DNA of 64,000 bases from JADCCX01 sp031431475 (GCA_031431475.1 JANPDL010000025.1:302944-366943); one strand, 5' to 3'; shown: positions 16,010-25,845, numbered from the stretch's first letter. Numbers and translations: made by a program. Notes: generated by a model not told the origin, from the sequence alone.

Positions 16010-17371
16010 TTACTGCCGCTTTTCAATCGCGTCGCGCAACGCTGCCTGTCGAGCCTGATCAAGCGGAAAATCCCACATAATGGCGATGGCCATGAGCTTC
16101 AGGCACACAGGCGCGGCCGCATAGAGCAAAGCTAAGACCTTGAGGCCAGACTCGGATTTCAGGCCCGCTCCCGGATCATAGCCGCTGAAAGCCAGCAGCG
16201 GGAAAGCGATACCGACGGCAAGCGCCAGCGCCAGCTTGGTGGCCAGTCCCCAGATCGCGAGATAGATACCCGAGCGCTGCTCGCCTGATGCAGCCGTATC
16301 GACATCGATCACATCGGCCTGCAACGACGCTGGCAACACCAGATCAGCACCGACAGCAAAGCCCGTGACCACGCAGATCATCAGGAACAGCGCGTCCGCC
16401 TTCACCGGCAGAAACGGCGCGAAGATGAATGCCGCACAGGCCACCAGCATGGCGTAACACCAGCTGCGGTGCTTGCTCCCACGCTTCGCCAGTTGCAGCC
16501 AGAACGGCATGCCGATCAATCCGGCAAAGAAATAAACTACCAGAAAAAGCCCTGCTTTTTCTGGTAGTTCCAGCCTGTCGCCAACATATAAAATGAACAG
16601 CGTTAAGGGAAATCCGTTTGCGAGTCCGTTGATCAGGAAAGCCAGAACCAGCCGCTTGAACGGTATGTTGTTCTGCATGAAGCCGAGGCCTTCACGGAAA
16701 CCGATCGTGCGTGTCGAGCGGTCCACCGGTTCGGGGACGGCAAAGAGCGTAACCAGTGCTGCCAGCGGAAGCGCAAAGATCATAATCAGCGCGAAGATAT
16801 CCAGCGTCTTTTCCAGTCCCACCGCCGTACTCTGTCCGTCGCTCACGATGTACTGGATGATCAGCGCAGCCAGCGTGCCAACAAAGGCAAAGCCCTCGCG
16901 AAAGACAGTCACCCTGTTGCGGCCTTCGTAGCTCGGAGAGAGTTCAGCGCCCCAGGCGTTGAATGGTACCAGTGCGATGGTCCAGCCAAGAGAGAGCGCC
17001 ATGCTCCAGATCAGCAGATGCTGCCAGGTCACCTGATCCGGCGGATTGAAAACCATGTAGGCCGCCAGCGCCGTCAGCGGAATACCCGCTGCAAACCACG
17101 TGCGACGCCGCCCGAAGCGCGCCTGCGTCTTGTCCGAGAGATAGCCCGCTATCGGATCGCTGAAGGCATCGAACAGCCGCACCGCAAGCAGGATATTGCC
17201 GACGAGAGCGATGGGAATGCCGATGCTGGCGTAGTAGCCCGGCACGATCACGTAAAACGGTAGGGTCAGCAGCGCCAGCGGCAGCGCAGGCAAACCGTAG
17301 CACAGGAGTTCAAGCAGACTGGGCTCGCGGGACGCAGACCGGGATGATTCAGATCGTGAGGTTGGCGTCAT
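16010..17371 (-). CDS. GPH/MelB-type major facilitator symporter
   Basis: A 453-residue MFS protein with about twelve hydrophobic segments. The glycoside-pentoside-hexuronide signature is visible in AVRLFDAFSDPIAGYLSDKTQARFGRRR at about residues 66-93 (Asp residues of the cation site). It follows the cyclopropane-synthase-like gene by 47 bases on the same strand. A GPH symporter occupies the same neighbourhood in Rhodobacter photooxidative-stress clusters, so the substrate may be a lipid or stress metabolite, not a sugar. This last point is inference. Confidence 0.82.
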   Translation of the reverse strand: MTPTSRSESSRSASREPSLLELLCYGLPALPLALLTLPFYVIVPGYYASIGIPIALVGNILLAVRLFDAFSDPIAGYLSDKTQARFGRRRTWFAAGIPLTALAAYMVFNPPDQVTWQHLLIWSMALSLGWTIALVPFNAWGAELSPSYEGRNRVTVFREGFAFVGTLAALIIQYIVSDGQSTAVGLEKTLDIFALIMIFALPLAALVTLFAVPEPVDRSTRTIGFREGLGFMQNNIPFKRLVLAFLINGLANGFPLTLFILYVGDRLELPEKAGLFLVVYFFAGLIGMPFWLQLAKRGSKHRSWCYAMLVACAAFIFAPFLPVKADALFLMICVVTGFAVGADLVLPASLQADVIDVDTAASGEQRSGIYLAIWGLATKLALALAVGIAFPLLAFSGYDPGAGLKSESGLKVLALLYAAAPVCLKLMAIAIMWDFPLDQARQAALRDAIEKRQ

Positions 17372-17418
17372 CGTCTCACTGGCCCGAATCTGTGTTCATG
17401 GCAGCAGTGTACCAGCGA

Positions 17419-18681
17419 TCACGCGGTCTTGGCATAAACGATCTGGCGAACGTCGATATTTTCCGATTTGAAACCGGCCTCGCAATACCCGTAGTAATAT
17501 TCCCAGAGGCGACGGAAACGCTCATCGAAGCCCAGCGGCGTCAGGTTGGGCCAGACCTCGCGGAACGTGACCCGCCAATCCGCCAGCGTCCGGGCATAAT
17601 CTTGCCCGAAGATCCTGTGCGAGACATTGGATAGCCCGTGCTCCCGCCCCAGATCATCCAGCCGCGTCGGCGTTGGCAGCATGCCGCCTGGAAAAATGTA
17701 GCGGCGAATAAAATCCATTTCAGTGCGATACCCCTCCCAGAATTTCTCCTGGATTGTGATGATCTGCAGCGCCGCCGTGCCGCCTGTTTTCAGTCGGTCG
17801 CGGAGCTGGCGGAAATACGTCGGCCAATATTCCTCGCCGACGGCCTCGAACATCTCGATGGAGGCTATGCGGTCATAAATGCCATCTTCATCGCGGTAGT
17901 CCTGCAGCTTGATTTGCACCCTCTCGGTCAGGCCGGCGTCGAAAATGCGCTTTTGCGCGTAGTCGAACTGCTGCCGCGAAATGGTCAGCCCAGTCACCTT
18001 GCAGCCGATATCCTTGGCCGCAAACTCAGCGAATCCGCCCCAGCCACAGCCGATCTCCAGCACATGGTCCCCCGCGCGGAAGCCGCCCGCTTCAGCAAGC
18101 GTCCGGTACTTGCGCATCTGTGCCGAGGCGAGATCATTGTCGCCCGGCGCGTATATCGCCGAAGAGTAGGTCATCGTGCGGTCCAGCCACTGCGTGTAGA
18201 ACGTATTGCCGATGTCGTAATGCGCATGGATGTTACGCTTTGAGCCGCTTTTGCTGTTGCGGTTCAACCAGTGACGAAAGCGCTGGAACAGCCTCACAAG
18301 AGGGCGACCCGGCAGAAGTGTCGAAACGGCCTCATGGTTCACGCAGAACAGATACAGGAAAGCCGTGAGATCCGGGGTATCCCATTCCCCGGCGATATAG
18401 GCCTCCGCCAGACCGATATCGCCCCCCTCGAACAGACGCTTGGCAAAGCTGAAATCGCGGATAATGAATTCCGCTGATGGTCCCGGTTTCGCCCCGCTGA
18501 ACAGATAGCGACCACCGTTGGGCAATTGTACGGTCAATTCGCCGTGGTTCAGGCTCATCGCGTAGCCAAAGGCTTTGCGAACGAGGGCTGGCAGGTCGCG
18601 TCCGATCTCGTGAAGACTATCTGCTGTGACACGGATGGCATGCAATGCGTCGTGAGATTGGCCGGGAAGGGCGGTGGTCAT
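17419..18681 (-). CDS. cfa: Cyclopropane-fatty-acyl-phospholipid synthase-family methyltransferase
   Basis: A 420-residue SAM-dependent methyltransferase acting on unsaturated acyl chains of membrane lipids. SAM motif VLEIGCGWGGFAEFAA at about residues 200-215 and the family motif ASIEMFEAVGEEYWP. The gene overlaps DUF1365 by four bases (ATGA). The cluster context leaves two readings: a true cyclopropane synthase, or a UfaM-like methylase of the furan fatty acid pathway described in Rhodobacter. Sequence alone does not separate them. Confidence 0.88.
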   Translation of the reverse strand: MTTALPGQSHDALHAIRVTADSLHEIGRDLPALVRKAFGYAMSLNHGELTVQLPNGGRYLFSGAKPGPSAEFIIRDFSFAKRLFEGGDIGLAEAYIAGEWDTPDLTAFLYLFCVNHEAVSTLLPGRPLVRLFQRFRHWLNRNSKSGSKRNIHAHYDIGNTFYTQWLDRTMTYSSAIYAPGDNDLASAQMRKYRTLAEAGGFRAGDHVLEIGCGWGGFAEFAAKDIGCKVTGLTISRQQFDYAQKRIFDAGLTERVQIKLQDYRDEDGIYDRIASIEMFEAVGEEYWPTYFRQLRDRLKTGGTAALQIITIQEKFWEGYRTEMDFIRRYIFPGGMLPTPTRLDDLGREHGLSNVSHRIFGQDYARTLADWRVTFREVWPNLTPLGFDERFRRLWEYYYGYCEAGFKSENIDVRQIVYAKTA

Positions 18682-19526
18682 TGGCGACTCTCCAAAACAT
18701 TGACATGATCCCGGAAGGCACCGTCCACGCTGATTTTCGGCGGGGCCGACGGGCGGCTGACAAACCGGACCCCCTTGAACCAGAGCTTCATGGCCTCCCA
18801 GTGAATTCCTCCCACGACCTTCAGCGTCATGAGCGGAATCCGGAAGAATGCAGCGAGCACGCTGCGGTTTGTCAAATTCGTATGGTTGCCGATGAAGCTC
18901 GCGGCGAGGATGGGGCCTGCGGCATCGGTTTCGAGGATTCTGAAGGCGATATCTGCCCCCGGCGGCCTGATGCGGAAGCGGTAATTCATGGCCATGTCCA
19001 TGAAGGGCGAGACATAGAACAGCTTCTGCCGCTCCTGGCGCAAGCCCGCTTCGGTGAGTTCGCCCGCAACGACTGGTGCCACATAGGTGTGCATCTCGCC
19101 GAAGGTGTTGCGCACCTCGTAGATCATGCCAATCAGCTGGCCTGCGGCATCATAGGCGAAATAGACCGCGATGGGATTGAAGGTGAAGCCGAGCACGCGG
19201 GGATAGCACAGCAGCAGGATGCGGGCGGGTTCAGCAGCAAGTCCCGCTTCGTGCAGCAACCGGCGCGCATAGGGAGCCAGCGCCGAGCCGTTGCCGGGAC
19301 CATGATCTTTCTGGTGAAATGACAGCAAATTGTATCCGTTGACCGAGAAAAAGCGTGAGGATCGGTCCGCCTTGTCCAGTGCGCCGATATCGATCACGAG
19401 CGAATAGACGCTGTAGGTGAAGCGATGCGCTTTCGGTTTCATCCGTGCGTGCATGACCTGCCCGTCATAGAGCGAGGCTGCTGCCGCAGGAGGCTCGATG
19501 CCTCTGGTGGTTTGATCAGCAATCAT
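18678..19526 (-). CDS. DUF1365 domain-containing protein
   Basis: A 282-residue DUF1365 protein; characteristic stretches are HARMKPKAHRFTYSVYSL near the N-terminus, PRVLGFTFNPIAVYFAYD in the middle and VSPFMDMAMNYRFRI later. The molecular role of the family is not established, but it is nearly always encoded between a flavin amine oxidase and a CFA-type methyltransferase, as here, with four-base overlaps on both sides. A role in acyl-chain modification is inferred from that context. Confidence 0.9.
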   Translation of the reverse strand: MIADQTTRGIEPPAAAASLYDGQVMHARMKPKAHRFTYSVYSLVIDIGALDKADRSSRFFSVNGYNLLSFHQKDHGPGNGSALAPYARRLLHEAGLAAEPARILLLCYPRVLGFTFNPIAVYFAYDAAGQLIGMIYEVRNTFGEMHTYVAPVVAGELTEAGLRQERQKLFYVSPFMDMAMNYRFRIRPPGADIAFRILETDAAGPILAASFIGNHTNLTNRSVLAAFFRIPLMTLKVVGGIHWEAMKLWFKGVRFVSRPSAPPKISVDGAFRDHVNVLESRQ

Positions 19527-20830
19527 TCTGCCGGTTGCCGGATGGCTGCCGTATCACGCCGCCACGGCATGAAAGCACCAAGGCCTTCAGCTGCATTCAT
19601 GCCGGACACGAGGCCATCTTCATGGAAGCCATAACCCGTCCACGCCCCGGCGAACCACGCGCGATTGTGGCCGTTCACCTGCTTGAGGAGTTGCTGGCCC
19701 GCGAAAGCTGCCGCCGTGAATTGCGGATGCTCGTAGCGGAAGGTCTGGAACACGAGATCAGACTTGGGTGGACGCGGCGGATTGAGTGTCACGAACAGCG
19801 GCTGCTTCGGATCAATGCCCTGCAGATGCTGCATCGAATAGCTCACGCACACATCACCCTCACTGGTATCGGATTCCCGCAGGAAGTTCCACGCGGCCCA
19901 GGCGCCCTTGCGTTTCGGCATCAAGGCAGGATCACGGTGAAGATAGACCGTATTGGGGCGGTATTCGATGGATGAAAGGATGCTGCGCTCGTCGTCGCTG
20001 GGGTCTTTCAGCAGTGCCAGCGCCTGATCGGAATGGGTCGCGATCACGACCTGATCATAGCGGTTGGAGTGGCCGCTGGCGGTTGTTACGGACACCCCGA
20101 ACGCATCACGGCTGACAGAAACAACGGGGTCGCCCAGCCTGTAGCGATCACGGAATCCTGCCGTCAGCGTCTCGACATAGCGGCGACTTCCGCCGGTCAC
20201 CGTGCGCCAGACCGGGCGATCCCAGTGCAGCAGTTTGTGGTTCTCGAAAAACGTAACGAAGTTTTCCGCCGGGAAATCCAGCATGTGTTCGGCTGGCGTC
20301 GACCAGATGGCGGCACCCATCGGCACGAGGTAACGGTCGCGGAAATAGCGCGAAAAGTTGCCCTTCGCGATGTACTGACCGAGCGAAAGGCCGTTTAGCT
20401 TGCCGGATTCGAGATCAGCCTTTGCCGCCTTCTGGAAGCGCAGGATCTCCAGCAACATGCCGAGATAACGCGGGTTCACCAGGTTGCGGCGCTGCGCAAA
20501 AAGGCCGTTGAACACATCGTGCGTGCGCCCGATCCACTCGAATTCGCCGCGCCCGATGGAGACTGAAAAGCTCATGTCTGACGCCTGCGTCTCGACACCA
20601 AGGTGATCGAACAGCGCGGTCAGGTTGGGATAATTCAGCACGTTATAGACTATAAAACCGGTGTCGACGCTGATCGGAGTGCCGTCATAGTCGATGTCCA
20701 CAGTTGCGCTATGGCCGCCGATGCGATTTTCGGCCTCATAGACCGTGATGTCGCTGATGTGATCGGCATTGTGCAGGGCATAGGCCGCCGCATTGCCGGC
20801 AATGCCGGTTCCGATGATGGCAACGCGCAT
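19523..20830 (-). CDS. FAD-dependent amine-oxidase-fold oxidoreductase (acyl-lipid modification type)
   Basis: A 435-residue flavoprotein. The dinucleotide motif AIIGTGIAGNAAAYAL opens the protein and is followed by EAENRIGGHSATVD. The ATG at 20830 places the Rossmann strand right at the N-terminus, as is usual, with GGAAAG upstream; the frame is open to 20980 but that adds unrelated sequence. It overlaps DUF1365 by four bases and follows the photolyase gene by 52 bases. Rhodobacter relatives are implicated in fatty acid desaturation on the way to furan fatty acids; that assignment here is tentative. Confidence 0.87.
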   Translation of the reverse strand: MRVAIIGTGIAGNAAAYALHNADHISDITVYEAENRIGGHSATVDIDYDGTPISVDTGFIVYNVLNYPNLTALFDHLGVETQASDMSFSVSIGRGEFEWIGRTHDVFNGLFAQRRNLVNPRYLGMLLEILRFQKAAKADLESGKLNGLSLGQYIAKGNFSRYFRDRYLVPMGAAIWSTPAEHMLDFPAENFVTFFENHKLLHWDRPVWRTVTGGSRRYVETLTAGFRDRYRLGDPVVSVSRDAFGVSVTTASGHSNRYDQVVIATHSDQALALLKDPSDDERSILSSIEYRPNTVYLHRDPALMPKRKGAWAAWNFLRESDTSEGDVCVSYSMQHLQGIDPKQPLFVTLNPPRPPKSDLVFQTFRYEHPQFTAAAFAGQQLLKQVNGHNRAWFAGAWTGYGFHEDGLVSGMNAAEGLGAFMPWRRDTAAIRQPAE

Positions 20831-20882
20831 CAGCAGACACTTTCCAGGGACAGACATGCAAGGCACACACAAGAATGCAACA

Positions 20883-22388
20883 TCAGGCGGCAGCCTCCGT
20901 CGAGAGCGATTTGAAGGCAGCCAGTGCCCGTTCCCTTGCATCGGTATGGTTGATGATCGGAAACGGATAGTTGGTACCAAGCCGTATACCGGCTTGAGCC
21001 AGAACTGGATGCGGCGCTTCCCAGGGTTTGTGGATCACGTTTGCGGGAAGACGTGCCAACTCCGGCACATAGTGGCGGACATAATCGCCGTTCGGATCGA
21101 ATTTTTCGCCCTGCACGACAGGTGCGAAGATGCGGTAGTAGGGCGCTGCATCGGCTCCTGATCCCGCCACCCATTGCCAGCTCGCAGCATTGCTCGCCGG
21201 ATCGGCATCGACCAGCGTGTCCCAGAACCAGTCTTCGCCCAGCCGCCAGTCCACCATGAGATGCTTGATCAGGAAGGACGCGACGATCATGCGCACGCGG
21301 TTGTGCATCCATCCCGTACGCCACAATTCACGCATGCCCGCATCGACGATGGGATATCCCGTCCGGCCCTGCTGCCACGCCTTAAGGCCGTCTGGGTTGT
21401 TGATCCACGGGAAGGCATCGAAACGCGGCTGGAAATTGGTGCTTGCCAGCTTCGGGAACTGGTAGAGCAGATGGTAGGAAAACTCCCGCCAGCCCACTTC
21501 GGCCAGGAACTTCTCAAAATCATAGGGCTTTCCGGCGCTGTTGCCCGCTTCCGCCGCCATCCGCGTGGTCTGCCAGATCTGGCGCGGGCTGATTTCGCCG
21601 AAGCGCAAATGCGGTGAGAGCCGCGAGGTCGAACGGAAATCCGGGCGGTTGCGGTTCTCGCCATAGCCATCGATGGCGGAGTCGAGAAAGCTGGTCAGGT
21701 TATCGCGTGCGCCGTCCTCGCCGGGATTCCAGAGGGTCGACATTTCCGTCGCCCAGTCCGGCTTGCTCGGCTTGAGCGCGTGACTGTCGAGGCTGACGGG
21801 ATGAATGGTGCTATCAGAGGGCAAAACGGCACTGCATATTGTATCTGGAGCGGGCAGGGGAGCAGCAGGTTCACCGCGCTCACGGGCTGCGCGCCAGTAA
21901 GGTGTGAACACCTTCATCGGTGTCCCGGCCTTGCTTTGCACTTCCCATGGTTCCCGCAGAAGATGGCTGTTGAAACTGCGCGCTTCGACGCCCGCTGTTT
22001 TTAAGTGATCCTTGATCGCGCCATCCAGCGACCGCTCGCCTTCGCCATAACGCCGGTTCCAGTAAACTGCGGATGCACCGCTGGCTTTCGCCAGCGCGGA
22101 GATCACGACATCAGATTTGCCCTTGAAGAGGTGCAGGCCACCGCCCTTTGTCTCAAGTGAACGCCCGAGCGCCTGCAAGGATCCATGCAGCCACCACCGG
22201 GCGGCACCGCCCGGGGTCCGGATATCCTGCGTTTCATCATCCAGAACGAAAACAGTCAGTACCGGCCTGCCACTGGCCACGGCTGCCGCGAGCGCTGGAT
22301 TGTCGGCAAGGCGCAGGTCATCCCTGAACCAGACAATCACTGTTCCTTCGGACGGCGGCGTGCCGTCGACCGTGTCTTGCATACCCAC
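20883..22388 (-). CDS. phrB: Deoxyribodipyrimidine photolyase
   Basis: A 501-residue class I CPD photolyase that repairs UV pyrimidine dimers with light. The N-terminal antenna-binding domain starts IVWFRDDLRLADNPAL. The FAD domain contains GYPIVDAGMRELWRTGWMHNR and DADPASNAASWQW, both diagnostic. The start is GTG 22388 with GGA nine bases upstream; ATG 22382 is an alternative. It heads the flavin oxidoreductase/DUF1365/methyltransferase/symporter run, consistent with a light or singlet-oxygen response. Confidence 0.95.
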   Translation of the reverse strand: MGMQDTVDGTPPSEGTVIVWFRDDLRLADNPALAAAVASGRPVLTVFVLDDETQDIRTPGGAARWWLHGSLQALGRSLETKGGGLHLFKGKSDVVISALAKASGASAVYWNRRYGEGERSLDGAIKDHLKTAGVEARSFNSHLLREPWEVQSKAGTPMKVFTPYWRAARERGEPAAPLPAPDTICSAVLPSDSTIHPVSLDSHALKPSKPDWATEMSTLWNPGEDGARDNLTSFLDSAIDGYGENRNRPDFRSTSRLSPHLRFGEISPRQIWQTTRMAAEAGNSAGKPYDFEKFLAEVGWREFSYHLLYQFPKLASTNFQPRFDAFPWINNPDGLKAWQQGRTGYPIVDAGMRELWRTGWMHNRVRMIVASFLIKHLMVDWRLGEDWFWDTLVDADPASNAASWQWVAGSGADAAPYYRIFAPVVQGEKFDPNGDYVRHYVPELARLPANVIHKPWEAPHPVLAQAGIRLGTNYPFPIINHTDARERALAAFKSLSTEAAA

Positions 22389-22494
22389 ACCAATTCCAGT
22401 TTCGTCCTGAATACGCTGGCGGAGCGCATACGGATTGTCGAGCCGGGCGGAAGGACCGCACCTGCGACAAAAACACCACGGGATTTCAGAAGGT

Positions 22495-22569
22495 TGGCTC
22501 CCCGGGCAGGATTCGAACCTGCGACCAATCGATTAACAGTCGATTGCTCTACCGCTGAGCTACCGAGGA
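22495..22569 (-). tRNA. tRNA-Asn (GTT)
   Basis: A complete cloverleaf on the minus strand: acceptor TCCTCGG pairs with CCGGGGA, the anticodon arm TCGAC TGTTAAT (anticodon GTT) is closed, the T-arm has GGTTCGAATCC, and CCA is encoded at 22495-22497. It lies upstream of the photolyase gene on the same strand. Confidence 0.97.
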
Positions 22570-22713
22570 ATGCCGTCGGCCTATAGCAGGCTTAGCGCGT
22601 GTTGCAAGCGCTGGACACCCGCAAAATCGCGACTAACGTAGCACAACCACGGTTGCGCGTCTGCCCCGCCTGTGGCTATAGGGGCGCGTGGCGGCAACGT
22701 CGCGCCAGATGGT

Positions 22714-22787
22714 GGCCTCGTGGCGGAATGGTTACGCAGAGGACTGCAAATCCTTGCATCCCGGTTCGATTCCGGGCGAGGCCTCCA
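22714..22787 (+). tRNA. tRNA-Cys (GCA)
   Basis: A complete cloverleaf: acceptor GGCCTCG pairs with CGAGGCC, the anticodon stem GAGGA/TCCTT region encloses CTGCAAA with anticodon GCA, the T-arm is CCCGG TTCGATT CCGGG, and CCA is encoded at 22785-22787. It precedes pcm by 54 bases. Confidence 0.97.
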
Positions 22788-22841
22788 ATCTCTGGCATAA
22801 AGTGTTGCCTTTTTCACAGCCGCGTGGGGAATTGCCTAGCC

Positions 22842-23504
22842 ATGAGTGATTTTGCCGCGATACGCCGGAATATGGTCGATACGCAGCTGCGCACCTATGA
22901 TGTGAACAGCAAGCGTCTGCTTGATGCGGTCGAGGCCGTCGGACGCGAGCATTATGTCCCGGCGAATATCGCAGGTCTGGCCTATGCCGATCAGCCTCTT
23001 ACGGTGTCCGCAGGCGAGGGCGAGACACGCTCTCTGTTGCAGCCCATGGTGCTGGCGCGCATGATCCAGTCTGCGGACATCCAGTCAGGCGAGAAGGCGC
23101 TCAGCGTTGCCGGTGGAACGGGCTACGGTGCTGCCGTGATGACAGCCATGGGCGCTTCCGTCACCTTGCTCGAATCCAGTGAAGGAATGGCCGCTCTGGC
23201 CCGCCGCGCGCTGCTGACGGATGGGGTTGATTCCATTGCCGTTGTGACCGGCGATCTGACCCAGGCACCTGAATCTAGCAAATACGATGTGATTCTCGTA
23301 GAGGGAGCGATCGAGGTCGATCCGGCTGGCCTTCTGTCGGCACTTGCTGACGGTGGGCGTCTTGTCGCGGTGATGGGCCATGGACGCGCGGGTCGTGTGG
23401 TGGTCTTCCAGCGCACGGGCGAAACCGTGGGCAGCCGGAATATCTTTGATGCTTCAGCCACTTCGCTCGGCAGCTTCCAGCCAGAGGCAGGCTTCAGATT
23501 CTAA
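22842..23504 (+). CDS. pcm: Protein-L-isoaspartate O-methyltransferase-family protein
   Basis: A 220-residue SAM-dependent methyltransferase. N-terminal NMVDTQLRTYDV and substrate region GREHYVPANIAGLAYADQPL are typical of the alphaproteobacterial Pcm family; the SAM motif reads ALSVAGGTGYGAAVM at about residues 86-100. It would repair isoaspartyl residues in damaged proteins. Family members placed beside tolC in Hyphomicrobiales are slightly divergent from E. coli Pcm. The ATG at 22842 is chosen because upstream extension would enter tRNA-Cys. Confidence 0.85.
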   Translation: MSDFAAIRRNMVDTQLRTYDVNSKRLLDAVEAVGREHYVPANIAGLAYADQPLTVSAGEGETRSLLQPMVLARMIQSADIQSGEKALSVAGGTGYGAAVMTAMGASVTLLESSEGMAALARRALLTDGVDSIAVVTGDLTQAPESSKYDVILVEGAIEVDPAGLLSALADGGRLVAVMGHGRAGRVVVFQRTGETVGSRNIFDASATSLGSFQPEAGFRF

Positions 23505-23670
23505 ATTTCCGATGTCGTATTTTTGCGCCACAGCCGGGAAATATGATAGGTGCGTGCGCTCAATGGGTTAGTCTGGCTTAAACATATATTTACCTTGCCG
23601 AGAGTCCGGACTATCCGGTTAACGACTTTGCGGCTTTGTCGCGACATAGTCTGGAAAGGATATCGAGCGA

Positions 23671-25086
23671 GTGCAGGTGTTGAAAGCGAAACTGTTATTG
23701 GCAGGGGTGGCCTCCGGTTGCCTGTTTCTAGCCGCACCTGCTACTGCTCAGGAGACTTTGTCGGGCGCTTTGGCACGAGCCTACGGCAGCACACCGGAAC
23801 TGAATGCGCAACGTGCCAATGTACGCGCTATCGATGAACTGGTACCGCAGGCACTGGCGGGATATCGCCCGCGCGTGACAGGCACAGCGGATGTTGGGCG
23901 TATTCACAACGAAACGATCAATCCCGCCTTTTCAAGTGCGACCGGAACGCGTGCCGGCAGGAAAACCCATGCAAACGACACGTTTTCAGCCCGCGGCGTG
24001 GGTGTGCAGGTCGACCAGACGCTGTTCAACGGTTTTCGCACCGAAAACTCGACCCGTGCTGCTGAATCGCAGATACTTGGTGCCCGTGAAACGCTCCGCA
24101 ACACCGAGCAGAATGTCCTTTTAAACGCCGCCACGGCTTACATGAACGTGCTGCGGGATACGGCCCTGTTGAACCTTCAGCGCAATAACGTTGAGGTTCT
24201 GGAAGAGCAACTGCGTCAGACGCGTGACCGGTTCCGCGTGGGCGAAGTGACCCGCACCGACGTCGCGCAATCGGAGTCTCGTCTGGCTCTTGCCCGCTCG
24301 CAGGCCAGCGCCGCCGAGGGCAACCTGAAAGCCAGCATCGCGACCTATCGCCAGCGCGTCGGTGTCGAACCCAAGAAACTGAGCCCCGCCCAGTCGATTG
24401 AAGCCATCATCCCTAAATCGATTGATGTGGCTGTTCAGAATGCGCTCAGCAATCATCCTGCGATAATCGCCTCGCTTCACGGCGTCGATTCACAGCAGCT
24501 TCAAGTGAAGGTTGTTGAGTCCGAACTCTATCCAACCGTTTCGCTCCAGGGCAACCTGTCCAAGCGCTGGGAAAGCAACTCGAGTGACAGCGAGGCCTAC
24601 AGTGCATCTGTGATAGCGCGTCTGTCCGTGCCAATCTATGAGGGCGGACAAGTCTATTCCCGCGTCCGTCAGGCCAAGGAAACGCTGGGCGAGCGCCGCA
24701 TTCAGGTCGACCAGCAGCGCGATGTCGTGCGGCAGGCAGTTGTTGCGTCGTGGAGTGGTCTTGCATCCGCCAAGGCGCAGATCGTGGCCTCGCAGGCGCA
24801 GGTTGCAGCCTCGGAGATAGCCCTTGCCGGTGTGCGCGAAGAGGCCAAAGTGGGCCAACGCACCACGCTTGATGTGCTGAACTCGCAGCAGGAGTTACTG
24901 ATTGCCCGCTCGAACCTCGTAACGGCGCAGCGCGACCGCGTGGTTGCCTCCTACAACGTGCTGGCTTCGATTGGAAAACTGTCGGCGCAGGCGCTTTCGC
25001 TGAAAACCACGACCTACAGCCCGAAGGTCCATTACGATCAGGTCCGGAACAAGTGGATCGGCACCACGACACCTGACGGGCGTTGA
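23671..25086 (+). CDS. tolC: TolC-family outer membrane channel protein
   Basis: A 471-residue TolC/type I secretion outer membrane factor. The signal peptide ends APATAQ near residue 25. Two repeats of long alpha-helical coiled coil with beta segments are seen (LARAYGSTPELNAQRANVRA and later VVASWSGLASAKAQIVASQ). The motif GTRTxxDVLxxxQ appears as VGQRTTLDVLNSQQELL. Translation probably starts at GTG 23671 with AAGGA ten bases upstream. It would form the exit duct for efflux or type I secretion systems encoded elsewhere. Confidence 0.92.
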   Translation: MQVLKAKLLLAGVASGCLFLAAPATAQETLSGALARAYGSTPELNAQRANVRAIDELVPQALAGYRPRVTGTADVGRIHNETINPAFSSATGTRAGRKTHANDTFSARGVGVQVDQTLFNGFRTENSTRAAESQILGARETLRNTEQNVLLNAATAYMNVLRDTALLNLQRNNVEVLEEQLRQTRDRFRVGEVTRTDVAQSESRLALARSQASAAEGNLKASIATYRQRVGVEPKKLSPAQSIEAIIPKSIDVAVQNALSNHPAIIASLHGVDSQQLQVKVVESELYPTVSLQGNLSKRWESNSSDSEAYSASVIARLSVPIYEGGQVYSRVRQAKETLGERRIQVDQQRDVVRQAVVASWSGLASAKAQIVASQAQVAASEIALAGVREEAKVGQRTTLDVLNSQQELLIARSNLVTAQRDRVVASYNVLASIGKLSAQALSLKTTTYSPKVHYDQVRNKWIGTTTPDGR

Positions 25087-25224
25087 TTTAGGTCTCAGTT
25101 CTTCGTGGGTAACCGGCTGATCCGCCTACGGGCGTGTTGCGACCAACGGCTACCCTGATCTATCCTGATGTGAGATGCGTGGTTGATTCGTTGGCCCGGC
25201 GTCGGTCCTTGTGAAAGAGTTGTC

Positions 25225-25845
25225 ATGTCAGCCGCGCAGCCGAAACCCGCTGAACCCTCGATGGAAGAGATTCTGGCGTCCATCCGCCGGATTATCTCGG
25301 ATGATCAAGCTGCAAAGCCAGCCGCAGCACCGCAGGCCGCACCCCAGCCAGCACCGCAGGCTCTTGCTCCTCAGCCTGTTGCCCCAAAACCCGCGCCTTT
25401 GCCCATGGATGACGAAGAGGTCATGGACCTCGCGCCAAGGCCTGTCAGGAAACCCGAGCCGCATTTCATTACGGATGATCCGGTGGACAATGATTTGTCC
25501 TTCCATGAACCGGTGGCGGCACCAGCCGTTGAAGCGCCAAAGGGGCAGGACGACATCGATTCGCTGATGGCGGCTGCCGAGTTCGAGCCTTCGCCCCCGC
25601 CACCTCCGCCCATGCCGTTGCCTCCCATGGACCGGCTGGTCTCGCCCACGACGGATCGCATGGTCACGACAGCTTTCTCCTCGCTCGCCAACACTGTGCT
25701 GTCCAACAACGCCCGCACGCTGGATGATATCGTGCAGGACATGATGCGCCCGATGATCAAGAACTGGCTCGACGACAACCTTCCCAACATCGTGGAACGT
25801 CTGGTACGCGCCGAAATCGAACGCGTCGCGCGCGGCGGACGTTGA
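25225..25845 (+). CDS. popZ: PopZ-like polar organizing protein (DUF2497)
   Basis: A 206-residue DUF2497 protein. The N-terminal helix EPSMEEILASIRRIISDDQ (about residues 10-28) binds client proteins in Caulobacter PopZ; a long acidic and proline-rich linker covers about 30-140; and the C-terminal helices LDDIVQDMMRPMIKNWLDDN and IVERLVRAEIERVARGG form the oligomerisation domain. It organises the cell pole and anchors the chromosome origin. Its position immediately before valS is conserved in the order. Confidence 0.88.
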   Translation: MSAAQPKPAEPSMEEILASIRRIISDDQAAKPAAAPQAAPQPAPQALAPQPVAPKPAPLPMDDEEVMDLAPRPVRKPEPHFITDDPVDNDLSFHEPVAAPAVEAPKGQDDIDSLMAAAEFEPSPPPPPPMPLPPMDRLVSPTTDRMVTTAFSSLANTVLSNNARTLDDIVQDMMRPMIKNWLDDNLPNIVERLVRAEIERVARGGR

